Below are positions 32,313 to 39,986 of a stretch of 64,000 nucleotides of DNA, one piece after another. Under the pieces are notes generated by a model. The model saw only the letters and a list, made by a program, of their open reading frames with translations. It searched no databases and was not told the DNA's origin. The translations under genes and the position numbers were made by a program. This DNA is from Actinotalea solisilvae (GTDB lineage Bacteria > Actinomycetota > Actinomycetes > Actinomycetales > Cellulomonadaceae): NCBI RefSeq assembly GCF_016464425.1, contig NZ_JADDKQ010000002.1:124001-188000 (forward strand), in the 5' to 3' direction. Each line of letters begins with the position of its first letter. Positions within the stretch are counted from its first letter, which is position 1.

Positions 32313-33841
32313 CGGACCCGCCCCTCGCCCTCACGGACGCGTGGCACCGCGCACCGGTCGCGCTGCTGCGCCTGGACCTCGACGGGGTCGTCCTCGAGGT
32401 CAACCGCACGCTCCTGCGCTGGCTCGACCAGCCGGAGCAGGACGTCGTCGGGCACCGGCTGAGCCGGCACCTCACGGTGGGCGGACGCATCTACTGGGAG
32501 ACGCACCTCGGCCCGCTCCTGCGGATGCAGGGCGGTGTCGACGAGGTCGCCGTCGAGCTCCGCGGGCCGGCCGGCCGCATGCCCGTGCTCCTGTCGGCGC
32601 GCGTGCACGCCGACGTCGTCGAGGTCGCCCTGAGCGGGGCGGCCGAGCGGTCGCGGTACGAGCGCGAGCTGCTCGCCGCCCGCTCCGCCGCCGAGCTCTC
32701 CGCGGGCAGGCTCGGGCTGCTCCAGGAGGTGACCGCGGCGCTCTCGCGCGCCGCGGGCGTCGAGGCGGCGGCGCGGGCGCTGCTCGGGCCGACCGTCCAG
32801 GGCCTGGGCGCGGGCGGCGCCGCGCTGTGGCTCGCGGACACCCCTGGTGCGCCGGTGCTGCACCGCACGGCGGGCACGGTCCCGGCACGGCCGTCCCGGC
32901 GGACGCCGCGGGACGAGGTCGTGGTGCGCGCGGACGGGAGCGTCGTCGTGCCGCTCACGGCGCCCAACCGCTCGGCGGGCGCCCTCGTGCTCTCCCCGCC
33001 CGCGGCCGAGCCCGAGTCGGGCTGGCCGCCCGACCCGGACCTGCTCCTGGCGATCGGGCGGCAGGCCGCCGTCGCGCTCGAGCGCGCCGCGATGCAGGAC
33101 CGGAGCGCGTCCGTCGCGCACGAGCTCCAGCACGTGCTCCTGAGCACCGACGTGCCCGACGACGACCGCTACGCCGTGACGACCGTCTACCGGCCCGGCG
33201 TCCAGGCGCTCGAGGTCGGCGGGGACTGGTACGACGTGTTCCTCGTGCGCGACGACGTGCTCGCGGTGACCGTGGGCGACGTCGTCGGGCGCGGGCTCCA
33301 GGCCGCCGCCGCGATGGGCCAGCTCCGCAGCGCCGTGCGAGCCGTGGCCGACGACGCCGGGCCCGGGGACCTGCTCGTGCAGCTCGACCGGTTCGTCGCG
33401 CGCACGGGGGTCGGGTTCATGGCCACGCTCGCGTTCGCCGAGGTCGACCTCGCCTCGGGGGACGTCGCGTACGCGTGCGCGGGCCACCTCCCGCCGCTGC
33501 ATCTCTCGGACGCGGCGGCCTTCCTGTGGCACGGGCGCTCGACGCCGCTGGGCGTCCCCGAGCGCGGCGGGCGGCGGCCGGAGGGGCACGCGCGGCTCGG
33601 CGCGGGCGACCGCCTCCTGCTCTACACCGACGGCCTCGTCGAGCGCCGCGACCGCCCGCTCGACGAGAGCCTCGCCGACCTCGCGACCGCCGCCGGCGCC
33701 CTCGGCGCCGCACCGGTCAACCGGCTCGTCGCGGACACGCTCGCCCAGCCGGGACGCGAGCTCGACGACGTCTGCCTCCTCGCCCTCACCTGGTTCGGGG
33801 GCGGCCGGCCGGGCCACGCGCTCGAGGCCCGGCCGCGCTGA
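32309..33841 (+). CDS. rsbP: RsbP-like PAS-GAF-PP2C (SpoIIE-type) phosphatase
   Basis: A 510-residue cytosolic phosphatase: PAS domain (about 15-110; APVALLRLDLDGVVLEVNRT and YWETHLGPLLRMQG), a short coiled-coil, a GAF-like domain (about 140-262), and a SpoIIE-type PP2C domain (about 285-495) with GGDWYDVF, GDVVGRGLQAAAAMGQLRSA, RLLLYTDGLVERR and DDVCLLAL. Such enzymes dephosphorylate an anti-anti-sigma factor (RsbV type) to free a stress sigma factor. No RsbV, RsbW or sigma-B gene is in the window. B. subtilis RsbP lacks the GAF domain, so this is an elaborated version. Confidence 0.86.
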   Translation: MTDPPLALTDAWHRAPVALLRLDLDGVVLEVNRTLLRWLDQPEQDVVGHRLSRHLTVGGRIYWETHLGPLLRMQGGVDEVAVELRGPAGRMPVLLSARVHADVVEVALSGAAERSRYERELLAARSAAELSAGRLGLLQEVTAALSRAAGVEAAARALLGPTVQGLGAGGAALWLADTPGAPVLHRTAGTVPARPSRRTPRDEVVVRADGSVVVPLTAPNRSAGALVLSPPAAEPESGWPPDPDLLLAIGRQAAVALERAAMQDRSASVAHELQHVLLSTDVPDDDRYAVTTVYRPGVQALEVGGDWYDVFLVRDDVLAVTVGDVVGRGLQAAAAMGQLRSAVRAVADDAGPGDLLVQLDRFVARTGVGFMATLAFAEVDLASGDVAYACAGHLPPLHLSDAAAFLWHGRSTPLGVPERGGRRPEGHARLGAGDRLLLYTDGLVERRDRPLDESLADLATAAGALGAAPVNRLVADTLAQPGRELDDVCLLALTWFGGGRPGHALEARPR

Positions 33842-33870
33842 GCCGCCCGTGGGCGACCGTGCGGTGAGGG

Positions 33871-34572
33871 TCAGCCCTCCTGCACGCCGCCCGAGCCCTG
33901 GACGTCCATCTCGACCTCGGCGCCGCCCGTGTGGGTCACGACGCCGCTCCCGGCGACGGTCGCGTCGAGCGCCCCCGTCACGTCGACCACGACGTCGCCG
34001 GACCCCTCGATCGAGACGGTCGCGTCGTCGCTCGTCACACCGCCGCCGCGGTAGTTGCCCGAGCCCGCGACGGAGACCGCCTGCCGGGCCGCCCGGCCGG
34101 CGAGCTCGACGTCGCCCGAGCCCTCGATGCGCACCTGGAGCGCGTCGACGTCCACGTCGCCGATCTCGACGTCGCCCGAGCCCTCGACCACGACCTCGAG
34201 CCCGTCGGAGGTCGCCGCCTCCGCGTCGACGTCGCCCGAGCCGCGCACGTGCACGGCCTCGAGGTCGGTCACGACCACGTGGTAGTCGACCCGGCCGTGG
34301 TTGCCCCAGCCCGGCCGGTCCACGCCGAGCACCAGGACGCCGTCGCGCACGTCGGACGTCAGCCGGTCGAGCACGCGCTCGCCCGCGGTGATCGTCAGGG
34401 AGGGCGTGTCCCCGAGCTCGACCACGACGTCGCCCGAGGTCTCGAGCGCGATGGCGGTGAAGTCCGCGACGTCGCGCTCCTGCGTCGTGCGCGGGCCGGT
34501 GTCCGCGAGCGCGCCGCAGCCCGCGAGGAGCAGGGCCAGGGTGCCGAAAGCCATGATCGTGCGGAGTGCCAT
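33871..34572 (-). CDS. GIN/DUF2807-type beta-solenoid lipoprotein
   Basis: A 233-residue lipoprotein: signal peptide with lipobox LLLAGC (acylated Cys19), then a repetitive domain of seven GSG units spaced about 18-20 residues apart (four read GSGDV), such as EGSGDVEIGDVDVDALQVRIE (quoted in part: EGSGDVEIGDV). This is the pattern of the putative auto-transporter adhesin head GIN domain (DUF2807), a right-handed beta-solenoid. It would sit on the outer face of the membrane. Function is unknown; adhesion is only suggested by the family name. It converges on the RsbP-like gene. Confidence 0.85.
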   Translation of the reverse strand: MALRTIMAFGTLALLLAGCGALADTGPRTTQERDVADFTAIALETSGDVVVELGDTPSLTITAGERVLDRLTSDVRDGVLVLGVDRPGWGNHGRVDYHVVVTDLEAVHVRGSGDVDAEAATSDGLEVVVEGSGDVEIGDVDVDALQVRIEGSGDVELAGRAARQAVSVAGSGNYRGGGVTSDDATVSIEGSGDVVVDVTGALDATVAGSGVVTHTGGAEVEMDVQGSGGVQEG

Positions 34573-34593
34573 GTCGTCCTCGCCAGCGGGTGC

Positions 34594-34612
34594 GGCCCGG
34601 GCTCTCCGGGCC
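34594..34612 (-). other. Short hairpin between two minus-strand genes
   Basis: GGCCCGG (34594-34600) and CCGGGCC (34606-34612) enclose a 5-base loop, between the LLM stop and the lipoprotein start. It may be a weak terminator for the LLM operon or a 5' leader hairpin. Confidence 0.45.
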
Positions 34613-34677
34613 TGCGACCAGCGTTCCACCGGCCCGCGGGCGCCGACATGGGGCTCTCCCCCCACTCGTCCCTGACG

Positions 34678-35628
34678 TCACCCTGAGGCGGTCCCGGGGT
34701 CACGCACGGGGCGGGGGCCGGGGCGGGTCCCGGCAGCGGGACCGCGCTCGGCGGCGACCAGCGCGCGCAGGGCGGGCGCGACCTCCTGACCGAGCAGCTC
34801 GATCGCGCGCTCGTCGTCGCCCATGAGCACGAAGGTGCTGAACCCGTGCTCGAGGGCCAGCGCGGCGAGCTGCTCGACCCACTGCGCGGGCGGGCCCACG
34901 AGCAGGCCCCCCGACCGCGCCTCGAACCGGCCGCCCACGTTGAGCAGGCGCCGCACCGCCGCGGGGTCGCGCCCCGCCGCGTGCGCCGCGTCGTCGACCA
35001 CCGCGTGCCCCGCCACGAGGTCCGCGAGGGGCGTCCGGCCGAGCGACGGGACCCAGCCGTCGCCGAGCCGTCCCGTCAGCGCGAGCATGCGCGGCCCGTA
35101 GGCGCCGAGCCAGATCTCGACGTCGTGCGCGGGCGCCGGACCGCGCTTGGCGCCGACGACGCGGTGCACCTCCCCCTCGACGCGCAGGGGCCGCCGGTCC
35201 GCGACGTCCCACACCCCCCGCACGACGGCGATCGCCTCCTCCGTCGCGCGCACCGCCTCGCCCGGCGTGAGCCGGCGGCCGCCCATCGCGACGACGGCGT
35301 CCCAGAACGCGCCGGCGCCGAGCCCGAGCTCGACCCGCCCGCCCGTGAGCAGGTCGAGGCTGGCGACGCTGCGCGCGAGCACCGCGGGCGGGCGCAGCGG
35401 GAGGTTGGCGACGTCGGGCGCGAGGCGGACCCGCGATGTCAGGGCGCCGAGGTGGCTGAGCAGCGTCCACGTGTCGAGGAACGCCGGCTGGTACGGGTGG
35501 TCCTGGAGCGCCACGAGGTCGAGCCCCGCGCGCTCCGACGCCTGCGCGAGCGCGACGACGCGGCGCGGGTCGGCCGCGCTCGGCGTGAGGAACGCACCGA
35601 GGCGCAGCTCCTGGCCGTAGTCGGTCAT
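34678..35628 (-). CDS. LLM-class (luciferase-like) flavin/F420 oxidoreductase
   Basis: A 316-residue TIM-barrel oxidoreductase of the luciferase-like monooxygenase family. Diagnostic segments are LRLGAFLTPSAADPRRVVAL, ERAGLDLVALQDHPYQP, LDLLTGGRVELGLGAGAFWD and PAHDVEIWLGAYGPRMLAL. Actinobacterial members of this group often use cofactor F420 instead of FMN; the sequence alone does not settle this. It is coupled to an upstream MFS exporter (ATGA overlap), so it may modify or detoxify what that protein transports. The last 25 residues are Pro/Arg-rich and unconserved. Confidence 0.86.
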   Translation of the reverse strand: MTDYGQELRLGAFLTPSAADPRRVVALAQASERAGLDLVALQDHPYQPAFLDTWTLLSHLGALTSRVRLAPDVANLPLRPPAVLARSVASLDLLTGGRVELGLGAGAFWDAVVAMGGRRLTPGEAVRATEEAIAVVRGVWDVADRRPLRVEGEVHRVVGAKRGPAPAHDVEIWLGAYGPRMLALTGRLGDGWVPSLGRTPLADLVAGHAVVDDAAHAAGRDPAAVRRLLNVGGRFEARSGGLLVGPPAQWVEQLAALALEHGFSTFVLMGDDERAIELLGQEVAPALRALVAAERGPAAGTRPGPRPVRDPGTASG

Positions 35629-36875
35629 GGGGTCGTCCTCTCAGGAGGGGTGGCCCGCGCCGGGGCGCGACGCCGGGACGAGACGAGCGGCTCGGCCAGG
35701 ACGACCGCGAGCGCCGCGACGCTGAGGAGGGCGCCGACGAGCGCCGTCGCGCGGACCGCGTCCTCGACGAACCGGCTGCCGACGAGCGCCCCGGCCATGA
35801 TCCCGACGTTGAAGGCGGTCGACGTCCCGGCCGCCGCCATGTCCGACCTCCCCGGCGCGACCTCGAGCGCGCGCGTCCCCAGCGTCGTCGCCAGCGCGCT
35901 GAGGGCCGCACCCGAGAGCACGAGCGAGACCGTCGTCACCACCGGGCTCGCGCCGCCGACGTGCTGGACCGCGAGGGCCGCGGCCTGCACGGCGACGGCG
36001 GTCGCGAACGCGAGCCACGGGTTGCGGTCGACGAGCACCCCGACGACGACCACGCCGCCGAGGGCCGCGAGACCCCGGACGAGCAGGACGGGCCCGAGCG
36101 CGTGCGGCGGCAGCCCGGTGACGTCGAGGAGGAACGGCGTGATGTACGTGAGCGCGACGAACGCGCCCGTCACGCCCACCGCGGTCGCGACGACGAGCGC
36201 CCCGTAGCGACCGCGGTCGGGCGCCGAGCCGCGGTCGGCCGCCCCCTCGCCCGGCCGGCGCTCGGGCAGGGCCGCCGCGACGACGACGAGCGCCACGAGC
36301 CCGACGACGGCGGTCGCGGCGAACGCCGAGCGCCACCCGGCCAGCTGACCCAGCCACGTTCCCACGGGCACGCCGAGGACGACGCCCGTCGAGGCGCCGC
36401 TGTACAGCACCGAGAGCGCGCGGCCGCGCACGTGCGCCGGCACGAGGCCCGCCGCGACGGGCGTCACGACCGACCAGAACAGCGCCTGGCTCAGCGCCGT
36501 GACGACGCGCGCGGCGAGGAGCGCGGCGTAGCCGTCGACGAGCGCCGAGACGACGCTGGACGCGACGAGGACGCCGAGCAGCACGGTGAGGACGAGGCGC
36601 CGCGGCGCGCGTCGGACCAGACCCGTGAGCGGCACCGACGCGAGGACGACGACGAGCGCGTAGGCGGTCACGAGCAGGCCCACGCTCGCGCGGCTGACGC
36701 CGAGGTCCTCCGCGACGAGCGGGAGCAGCCCGATCGGCAGGTTCTCGGTCGTGACGTAGAGGAAGGTCGACGTCGCGAGGCCCCCCAGGGCGACCCAGGC
36801 GCGCGTGGGGACGCGCTCGGGCGCGTCGACCGGCCCGTCCCCGCCGGGCGGCGACGCGCGGCGCGACGTCGTCAT
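35625..36875 (-). CDS. MFS transporter, AraJ/PbuE-like drug:H+ antiporter
   Basis: A 416-residue, 12-segment MFS protein of the sugar-efflux/AraJ type. Visible: TTENLPIGLLPLVAEDLGVS in the first loop, VGLLVTAYALVVVLASVPLTGL (quoted in part: AYALVVVLASVPLTG), then GASTGVVLGVPVGTWLGQ (motif C) and WRSAFAATAVVGL. GGAGG-type sequence lies upstream of ATG 36875; a GTG two codons earlier is possible. First gene of a two-gene operon with the LLM enzyme. Substrate unknown. Confidence 0.85.
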   Translation of the reverse strand: MTTSRRASPPGGDGPVDAPERVPTRAWVALGGLATSTFLYVTTENLPIGLLPLVAEDLGVSRASVGLLVTAYALVVVLASVPLTGLVRRAPRRLVLTVLLGVLVASSVVSALVDGYAALLAARVVTALSQALFWSVVTPVAAGLVPAHVRGRALSVLYSGASTGVVLGVPVGTWLGQLAGWRSAFAATAVVGLVALVVVAAALPERRPGEGAADRGSAPDRGRYGALVVATAVGVTGAFVALTYITPFLLDVTGLPPHALGPVLLVRGLAALGGVVVVGVLVDRNPWLAFATAVAVQAAALAVQHVGGASPVVTTVSLVLSGAALSALATTLGTRALEVAPGRSDMAAAGTSTAFNVGIMAGALVGSRFVEDAVRATALVGALLSVAALAVVLAEPLVSSRRRAPARATPPERTTP

Positions 36876-37096
36876 CGCCACCCCCTCCCCCCGTCCGACC
36901 GCCTCGCACGCTAGCGCCCCGCCACCCGCCGCACCCGCGCCGCCGGATCGACTCCCGCGCTGTGCGGCGGGCGACCCCGATCGGGTGACCGGGGCCTCTC
37001 GACGCGCGGGTCACGGAACGGTCACGCATGCTGGGAGGGAACCACCCGACGAGGCGTGCGACCCACGCCCCGACAAGCAGATGACGGGAGCTGACC

Positions 37097-37909
37097 ATGA
37101 CGACGAAGGTCGAGAAGTCCATCCTGGTGAACGTGCCGCTCAGCGTGGCGTACAACCAGTGGACCCAGTTCGAGGAGTTCCCGCAGTTCATGGGCGGCGT
37201 CCAGGAGGTCAAGCAGATCACCGACGACCGGCTGCACTGGGTCGCCGAGATCGCCGGGGTCAAGCGCCAGTGGGACGCGCGCATCCTGGAGCAGGTGCCT
37301 GACCAGAAGGTCGCGTGGGCGGCCACCGAGGGCGCCACGAACGCCGGCGCGGTGACGTTCTCCGACGTCGGCGGCGGCCAGACCTCGGTCCACCTGTCGC
37401 TCGAGTACGAGCCCGAGGGCCTGGTGGAGAAGGTCGGCGACAAGCTGAACATCGTGGAGAACCAGGCCGAGAAGGACCTCGAGCGGTTCAAGGCGTTCAT
37501 CGAGTCCGAGGGCTACGCGACGGGCGCGTGGCGCGGCTCGGTCAACGAGGGCGCTGCCGTCGGGACCCCCGGCGTGGAGTCCGCGACGTCGCACGGCGAC
37601 TCCGGCAAGGCCGGCGTCTCCGGCAAGGCCATGGCCGCCGGTGCCGCCGTCGCCGCGGGTGCCGCTGTCGCGGCCGCGAAGGCGCGCAGCGGCTCGGACA
37701 CGCCGGACGAGACGGTCGACGTCGTCGTCCCGGTCGAGCCCGTGACGTACACGACGACGCCCACGAACACGCCGACGACGACCGCCCACACGGAGCCGCT
37801 CGGCTACACGGACCCGCTGGTCACCGACCCGGTCGACCCGCTGGCCACCGACCCGGTCGCCGGCCGGACCGACGACGACACGGTGCAGGGCGACTCCGGC
37901 CGCCTCTGA
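37097..37909 (+). CDS. SRPBCC (coenzyme Q-binding-like) protein with low-complexity tail
   Basis: A 270-residue protein. Residues 1-145 form an SRPBCC/polyketide-cyclase domain (VEKSILVNVPLSVAYNQWTQ, FEEFPQFMGGVQEVKQI, then DLERFKAFIESEG). A hydrophobic Ala/Gly/Val stretch (AMAAGAAVAAGAAVAAAKAR, about 177-196) could embed in the membrane, and the last 60 residues are Thr/Pro/Asp-rich with repeats of DP-LVTDPVDPLATDPV. Relatives are abundant stress or envelope proteins in actinobacteria; function unknown. The codons are strongly biased, suggesting high expression, and a strong hairpin follows the stop. Confidence 0.85.
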   Translation: MTTKVEKSILVNVPLSVAYNQWTQFEEFPQFMGGVQEVKQITDDRLHWVAEIAGVKRQWDARILEQVPDQKVAWAATEGATNAGAVTFSDVGGGQTSVHLSLEYEPEGLVEKVGDKLNIVENQAEKDLERFKAFIESEGYATGAWRGSVNEGAAVGTPGVESATSHGDSGKAGVSGKAMAAGAAVAAGAAVAAAKARSGSDTPDETVDVVVPVEPVTYTTTPTNTPTTTAHTEPLGYTDPLVTDPVDPLATDPVAGRTDDDTVQGDSGRL

Positions 37910-37951
37910 GCACACACCCTGGCCCGCCGCTCGCGGCGCCAGGACGCAGGA

Positions 37952-37987
37952 CCCGAGGGGGCGGCGCGCAGGCGCCGCCCCCTCGGG
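37952..37987 (+). terminator. Strong hairpin terminator
   Basis: CCCGAGGGGGCGGCGC (37952-37967) pairs perfectly over 16 bp with 37972-37987, with loop GCAG. It is the strongest hairpin in the window, 43 bases after the SRPBCC stop; no T tract follows. Confidence 0.8.
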
Positions 37988-38079
37988 CGTGCCCACAGCA
38001 GGGATCCGGCTGGACCCCGCGCGCACGCGCCCGCGACGATGGGCCGCCGGCGCCCGCCGGTCCCACCCCTGGAGGCCCG

Positions 38080-38877
38080 GTGGCACCACGGCATGCAGCT
38101 CCCGCCGACGTGGTCCGCATCCTGCGCGCCGCCGGGTGCGTCTTCGCCGAGGACGAGGCGCGCCTCCTGCTCGAGGCCGACGCGGCGGGCGGCGACCTGC
38201 CCGCCCTCACCGCGCGCCGCGCCGCGGGCGAGCCGCTCGAGCAGGTGCTGGGCTGGGCGGAGCTCGACGGGTTGCGCGTCGCCGTCGAGCCGGGGGTCTT
38301 CGTGCCGCGGCGCCGGAGCGCCCTCCTCGTCCGTGAGGCGCTCCGATTGCTGCCGACGGCCGCGCGGCCCGGGTCGGGCCCCCCGCTGGTCGTCGACCTC
38401 TGCTGCGGCACGGGTGCGCTCGGCGCGGCCGTCGCGGCGCGCCGCGCGGTCGAGGTCCACGCCGCCGACCTCGAGGACGCCGCCGTGCGCTGCGCACGGC
38501 GCAACCTCCCCGGGCACCACGTCCACCAGGGCGACCTCTGGGAGGCGCTGCCCGACGCCCTGCGCGGGCGCGTCGACGTCGTGCTGGCGAACGCGCCCTA
38601 CGTCCCCACGGCGCGGATCGCGCTCATGCCGCCCGAGGCGCGGGACCACGAGCCGACGACGGCGCTCGACGGCGGACCGGACGGCACCGCGGTCCAGGCG
38701 CGCGTGGCCGCCGGCGCCGCGGCGTGGCTGCGACCGGGCGGCCACCTGCTCGTCGAGACGAGCCGCGCGCAGGCGGGCCGCACGCTCGCGCTCCTCGCCT
38801 CGGGCGGGCTCGACGCCGGGCTCGTCACGGACGACGACCTCGACGCGACGGTCGCCGTCGGCCGCCGCCCGTCCTGA
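38080..38877 (+). CDS. PrmC-related protein N5-glutamine methyltransferase
   Basis: A 265-residue methyltransferase of the PrmC/HemK-related group common in actinobacteria. It has the N-terminal helical part (LTARRAAGEPLEQVLGWAEL, as in PrmC), FVPRRRSALLVREAL, SAM motif VVDLCCGTGALGAAVA, and LANAPYVPTARIALMPPEAR. The catalytic NPPY of true PrmC, which binds the glutamine of release factors, is NAPY here. That variant marks this subgroup, so release-factor methylation is uncertain. GTG 38080 has GGAGG at 38071-38075; the longer frame from upstream is an artefact of the terminator region. Confidence 0.83.
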   Translation: MAPRHAAPADVVRILRAAGCVFAEDEARLLLEADAAGGDLPALTARRAAGEPLEQVLGWAELDGLRVAVEPGVFVPRRRSALLVREALRLLPTAARPGSGPPLVVDLCCGTGALGAAVAARRAVEVHAADLEDAAVRCARRNLPGHHVHQGDLWEALPDALRGRVDVVLANAPYVPTARIALMPPEARDHEPTTALDGGPDGTAVQARVAAGAAAWLRPGGHLLVETSRAQAGRTLALLASGGLDAGLVTDDDLDATVAVGRRPS

Positions 38878-38927
38878 CGCCCCCAGCGCGGCCCGCGCCC
38901 TCGGGTCCGCGGTGCGCCGTCCCGGCG

Positions 38928-39446
38928 CTACGCCGGGGGTGCCGCGGGGTCCGCGACCTCGGGCGGCCACACGACCGCGAACCTCTCGAGCACGATCTCG
39001 TGGTCCTCGCTCCACGCGACGCCGCGGCGCGCGCACTCGCGCCGCCAGTAGCGCTCGTGGTTCTCCCGCCACGACGCGAGCGTCCCGTCGTCCTCGCCCT
39101 CGTCGGCCGCGAACGCCGCGTCGACCGAGCCGAACGTGCCCAGCCGCAGCTCGACCGTGCGCAGCACGGCCCTCGGGTGCCCGGCGCCGTCGCACGCGAC
39201 CCAGTGCCCGCCGAGGCGCGGCAGCGGCTCGCCGTCGCCCGCGAACTCGAGCGCGAGCGTCGCCGTCGCGCGCTTCCCGCCCGCGAGGACGAGGCCGAGG
39301 AGCTCGTCGCAGAGCTCGGCCGAGTCGCCGAAGTGGTCGACGACGAGCTCCTGCCCCGGGTCGGCGGCGACGTGCGGGTGGGCCGCGAGGTAGGCCTCCC
39401 ACAGGGTCCGGGCGGCGGCGTCGTCGTGCGGGGCGCGCGTGCTCAC
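38928..39446 (-). CDS. ASCH-domain protein
   Basis: A 172-residue protein with an ASCH domain, a beta-barrel related to PUA that binds RNA. Seen: FGDSAELCDELLGLVLAGGKRATATLA (quoted in part: ELLGLVLAGGKRATATL), PRAVLRTVELRLGTFGSVDAAFAADEGEDDGTLASW (quoted in part: DAAFAADEGEDDGTLASW), and HERYWRRECARRGVAW, the Y-W-R region typical of YqfB-like and RNA-modifying ASCH proteins. Some relatives have ribonuclease or amidohydrolase activity; none is assigned here. GTG start at 39446 is fixed by the -10 six bases upstream. Confidence 0.85.
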   Translation of the reverse strand: MSTRAPHDDAAARTLWEAYLAAHPHVAADPGQELVVDHFGDSAELCDELLGLVLAGGKRATATLALEFAGDGEPLPRLGGHWVACDGAGHPRAVLRTVELRLGTFGSVDAAFAADEGEDDGTLASWRENHERYWRRECARRGVAWSEDHEIVLERFAVVWPPEVADPAAPPA

Positions 39447-39452
39447 CCCGCC

Positions 39453-39458
39453 ATCCTG
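39453..39458 (-). promoter_or_regulatory. -10 element, leaderless geometry
   Basis: Minus-strand CAGGAT ends six bases before the GTG at 39446, in the gap after the VOC gene. Confidence 0.5.
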
Positions 39459-39466
39459 CCCGCCCC

Positions 39467-39895
39467 TCAGGTGCGCGCGTGCATCGCCTCGAAGTGGGCG
39501 TTGCGCATGACGCCCAGCACGTTGCCGAACGGGTCGACGACCGACGCGGTGACGAAGCCCTCGCCGCGCACGGTCGGCGGGTCGTGCGGCGACGCGCCGA
39601 GGTCGAGGAGGCGCTGGTACGTGCCCTCGAGGTCGTCGACGCACCAGTGCGCGACGACTCCGCCCGCCGCGGCGGGCGTGGTCCGGTCGGCCGCCGCGCC
39701 GGCCCAGGCGCGGTCCGCGATGCCGAGCTCGGTGAGGTCGTCGCCGACCCGGAACTCGACGTAGGCGGGCCGCTCGGGCGGCTCCGGCCGGACGAAGTAC
39801 GGCTCCACCCCGAGGACCTCGGTGTACCAGGCGGCGGCCGCCGGGACGTCGTCGGCCCACAGGTTCACGGTCGCCACCCCACGGAACGTGCTCAT
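39467..39895 (-). CDS. VOC-family protein
   Basis: A 142-residue glyoxalase/bleomycin-resistance-like protein: ATVNLWADDVPAAAAWYTEV, AYVEFRVGDDLTELGIADRA, then VVAHWCVDDLEGTYQRLLDL and VTASVVDPFGNVLGVM. Ligand and substrate unknown. It starts at ATG 39895 with GAGGGAGAG upstream and is divergent from a WYL-domain regulator; a palindrome lies exactly midway between their -10 elements, so this gene is the likely target of that regulator. The ASCH gene follows, with its own possible promoter. Confidence 0.83.
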   Translation of the reverse strand: MSTFRGVATVNLWADDVPAAAAWYTEVLGVEPYFVRPEPPERPAYVEFRVGDDLTELGIADRAWAGAAADRTTPAAAGGVVAHWCVDDLEGTYQRLLDLGASPHDPPTVRGEGFVTASVVDPFGNVLGVMRNAHFEAMHART

Positions 39896-39930
39896 CGTGC
39901 TCTCCCTCGTCCGGCTGTGCTGTCCCCTCC

Positions 39931-39936
39931 ACGCTA
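39931..39936 (-). promoter_or_regulatory. -10 element of the VOC gene
   Basis: Minus-strand TAGCGT, giving a leader of about 30 bases that contains the GAGGGAGAG ribosome-binding site. Confidence 0.5.
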
Positions 39937-39945
39937 GGAGCCATC

Positions 39946-39964
39946 GCGGAACGTCCGGTTCCGC
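39946..39964. promoter_or_regulatory. Operator palindrome shared by divergent VOC and WYL promoters
   Basis: GCGGAAC-GTCCG-GTTCCGC, a perfect 7-bp inverted repeat with a 5-base centre. Nine bases separate it from the VOC -10 (39931-39936) and nine from the WYL -10 (39974-39979), so it covers both -35 regions. Confidence 0.75.
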
Positions 39965-39973
39965 AATCCTCGG

Positions 39974-39979
39974 CAGACT
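39974..39979 (+). promoter_or_regulatory. -10 element of the WYL regulator, leaderless geometry
   Basis: CAGACT, seven bases before the ATG at 39987. Confidence 0.5.
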
Positions 39980-39986
39980 GGGTCCC

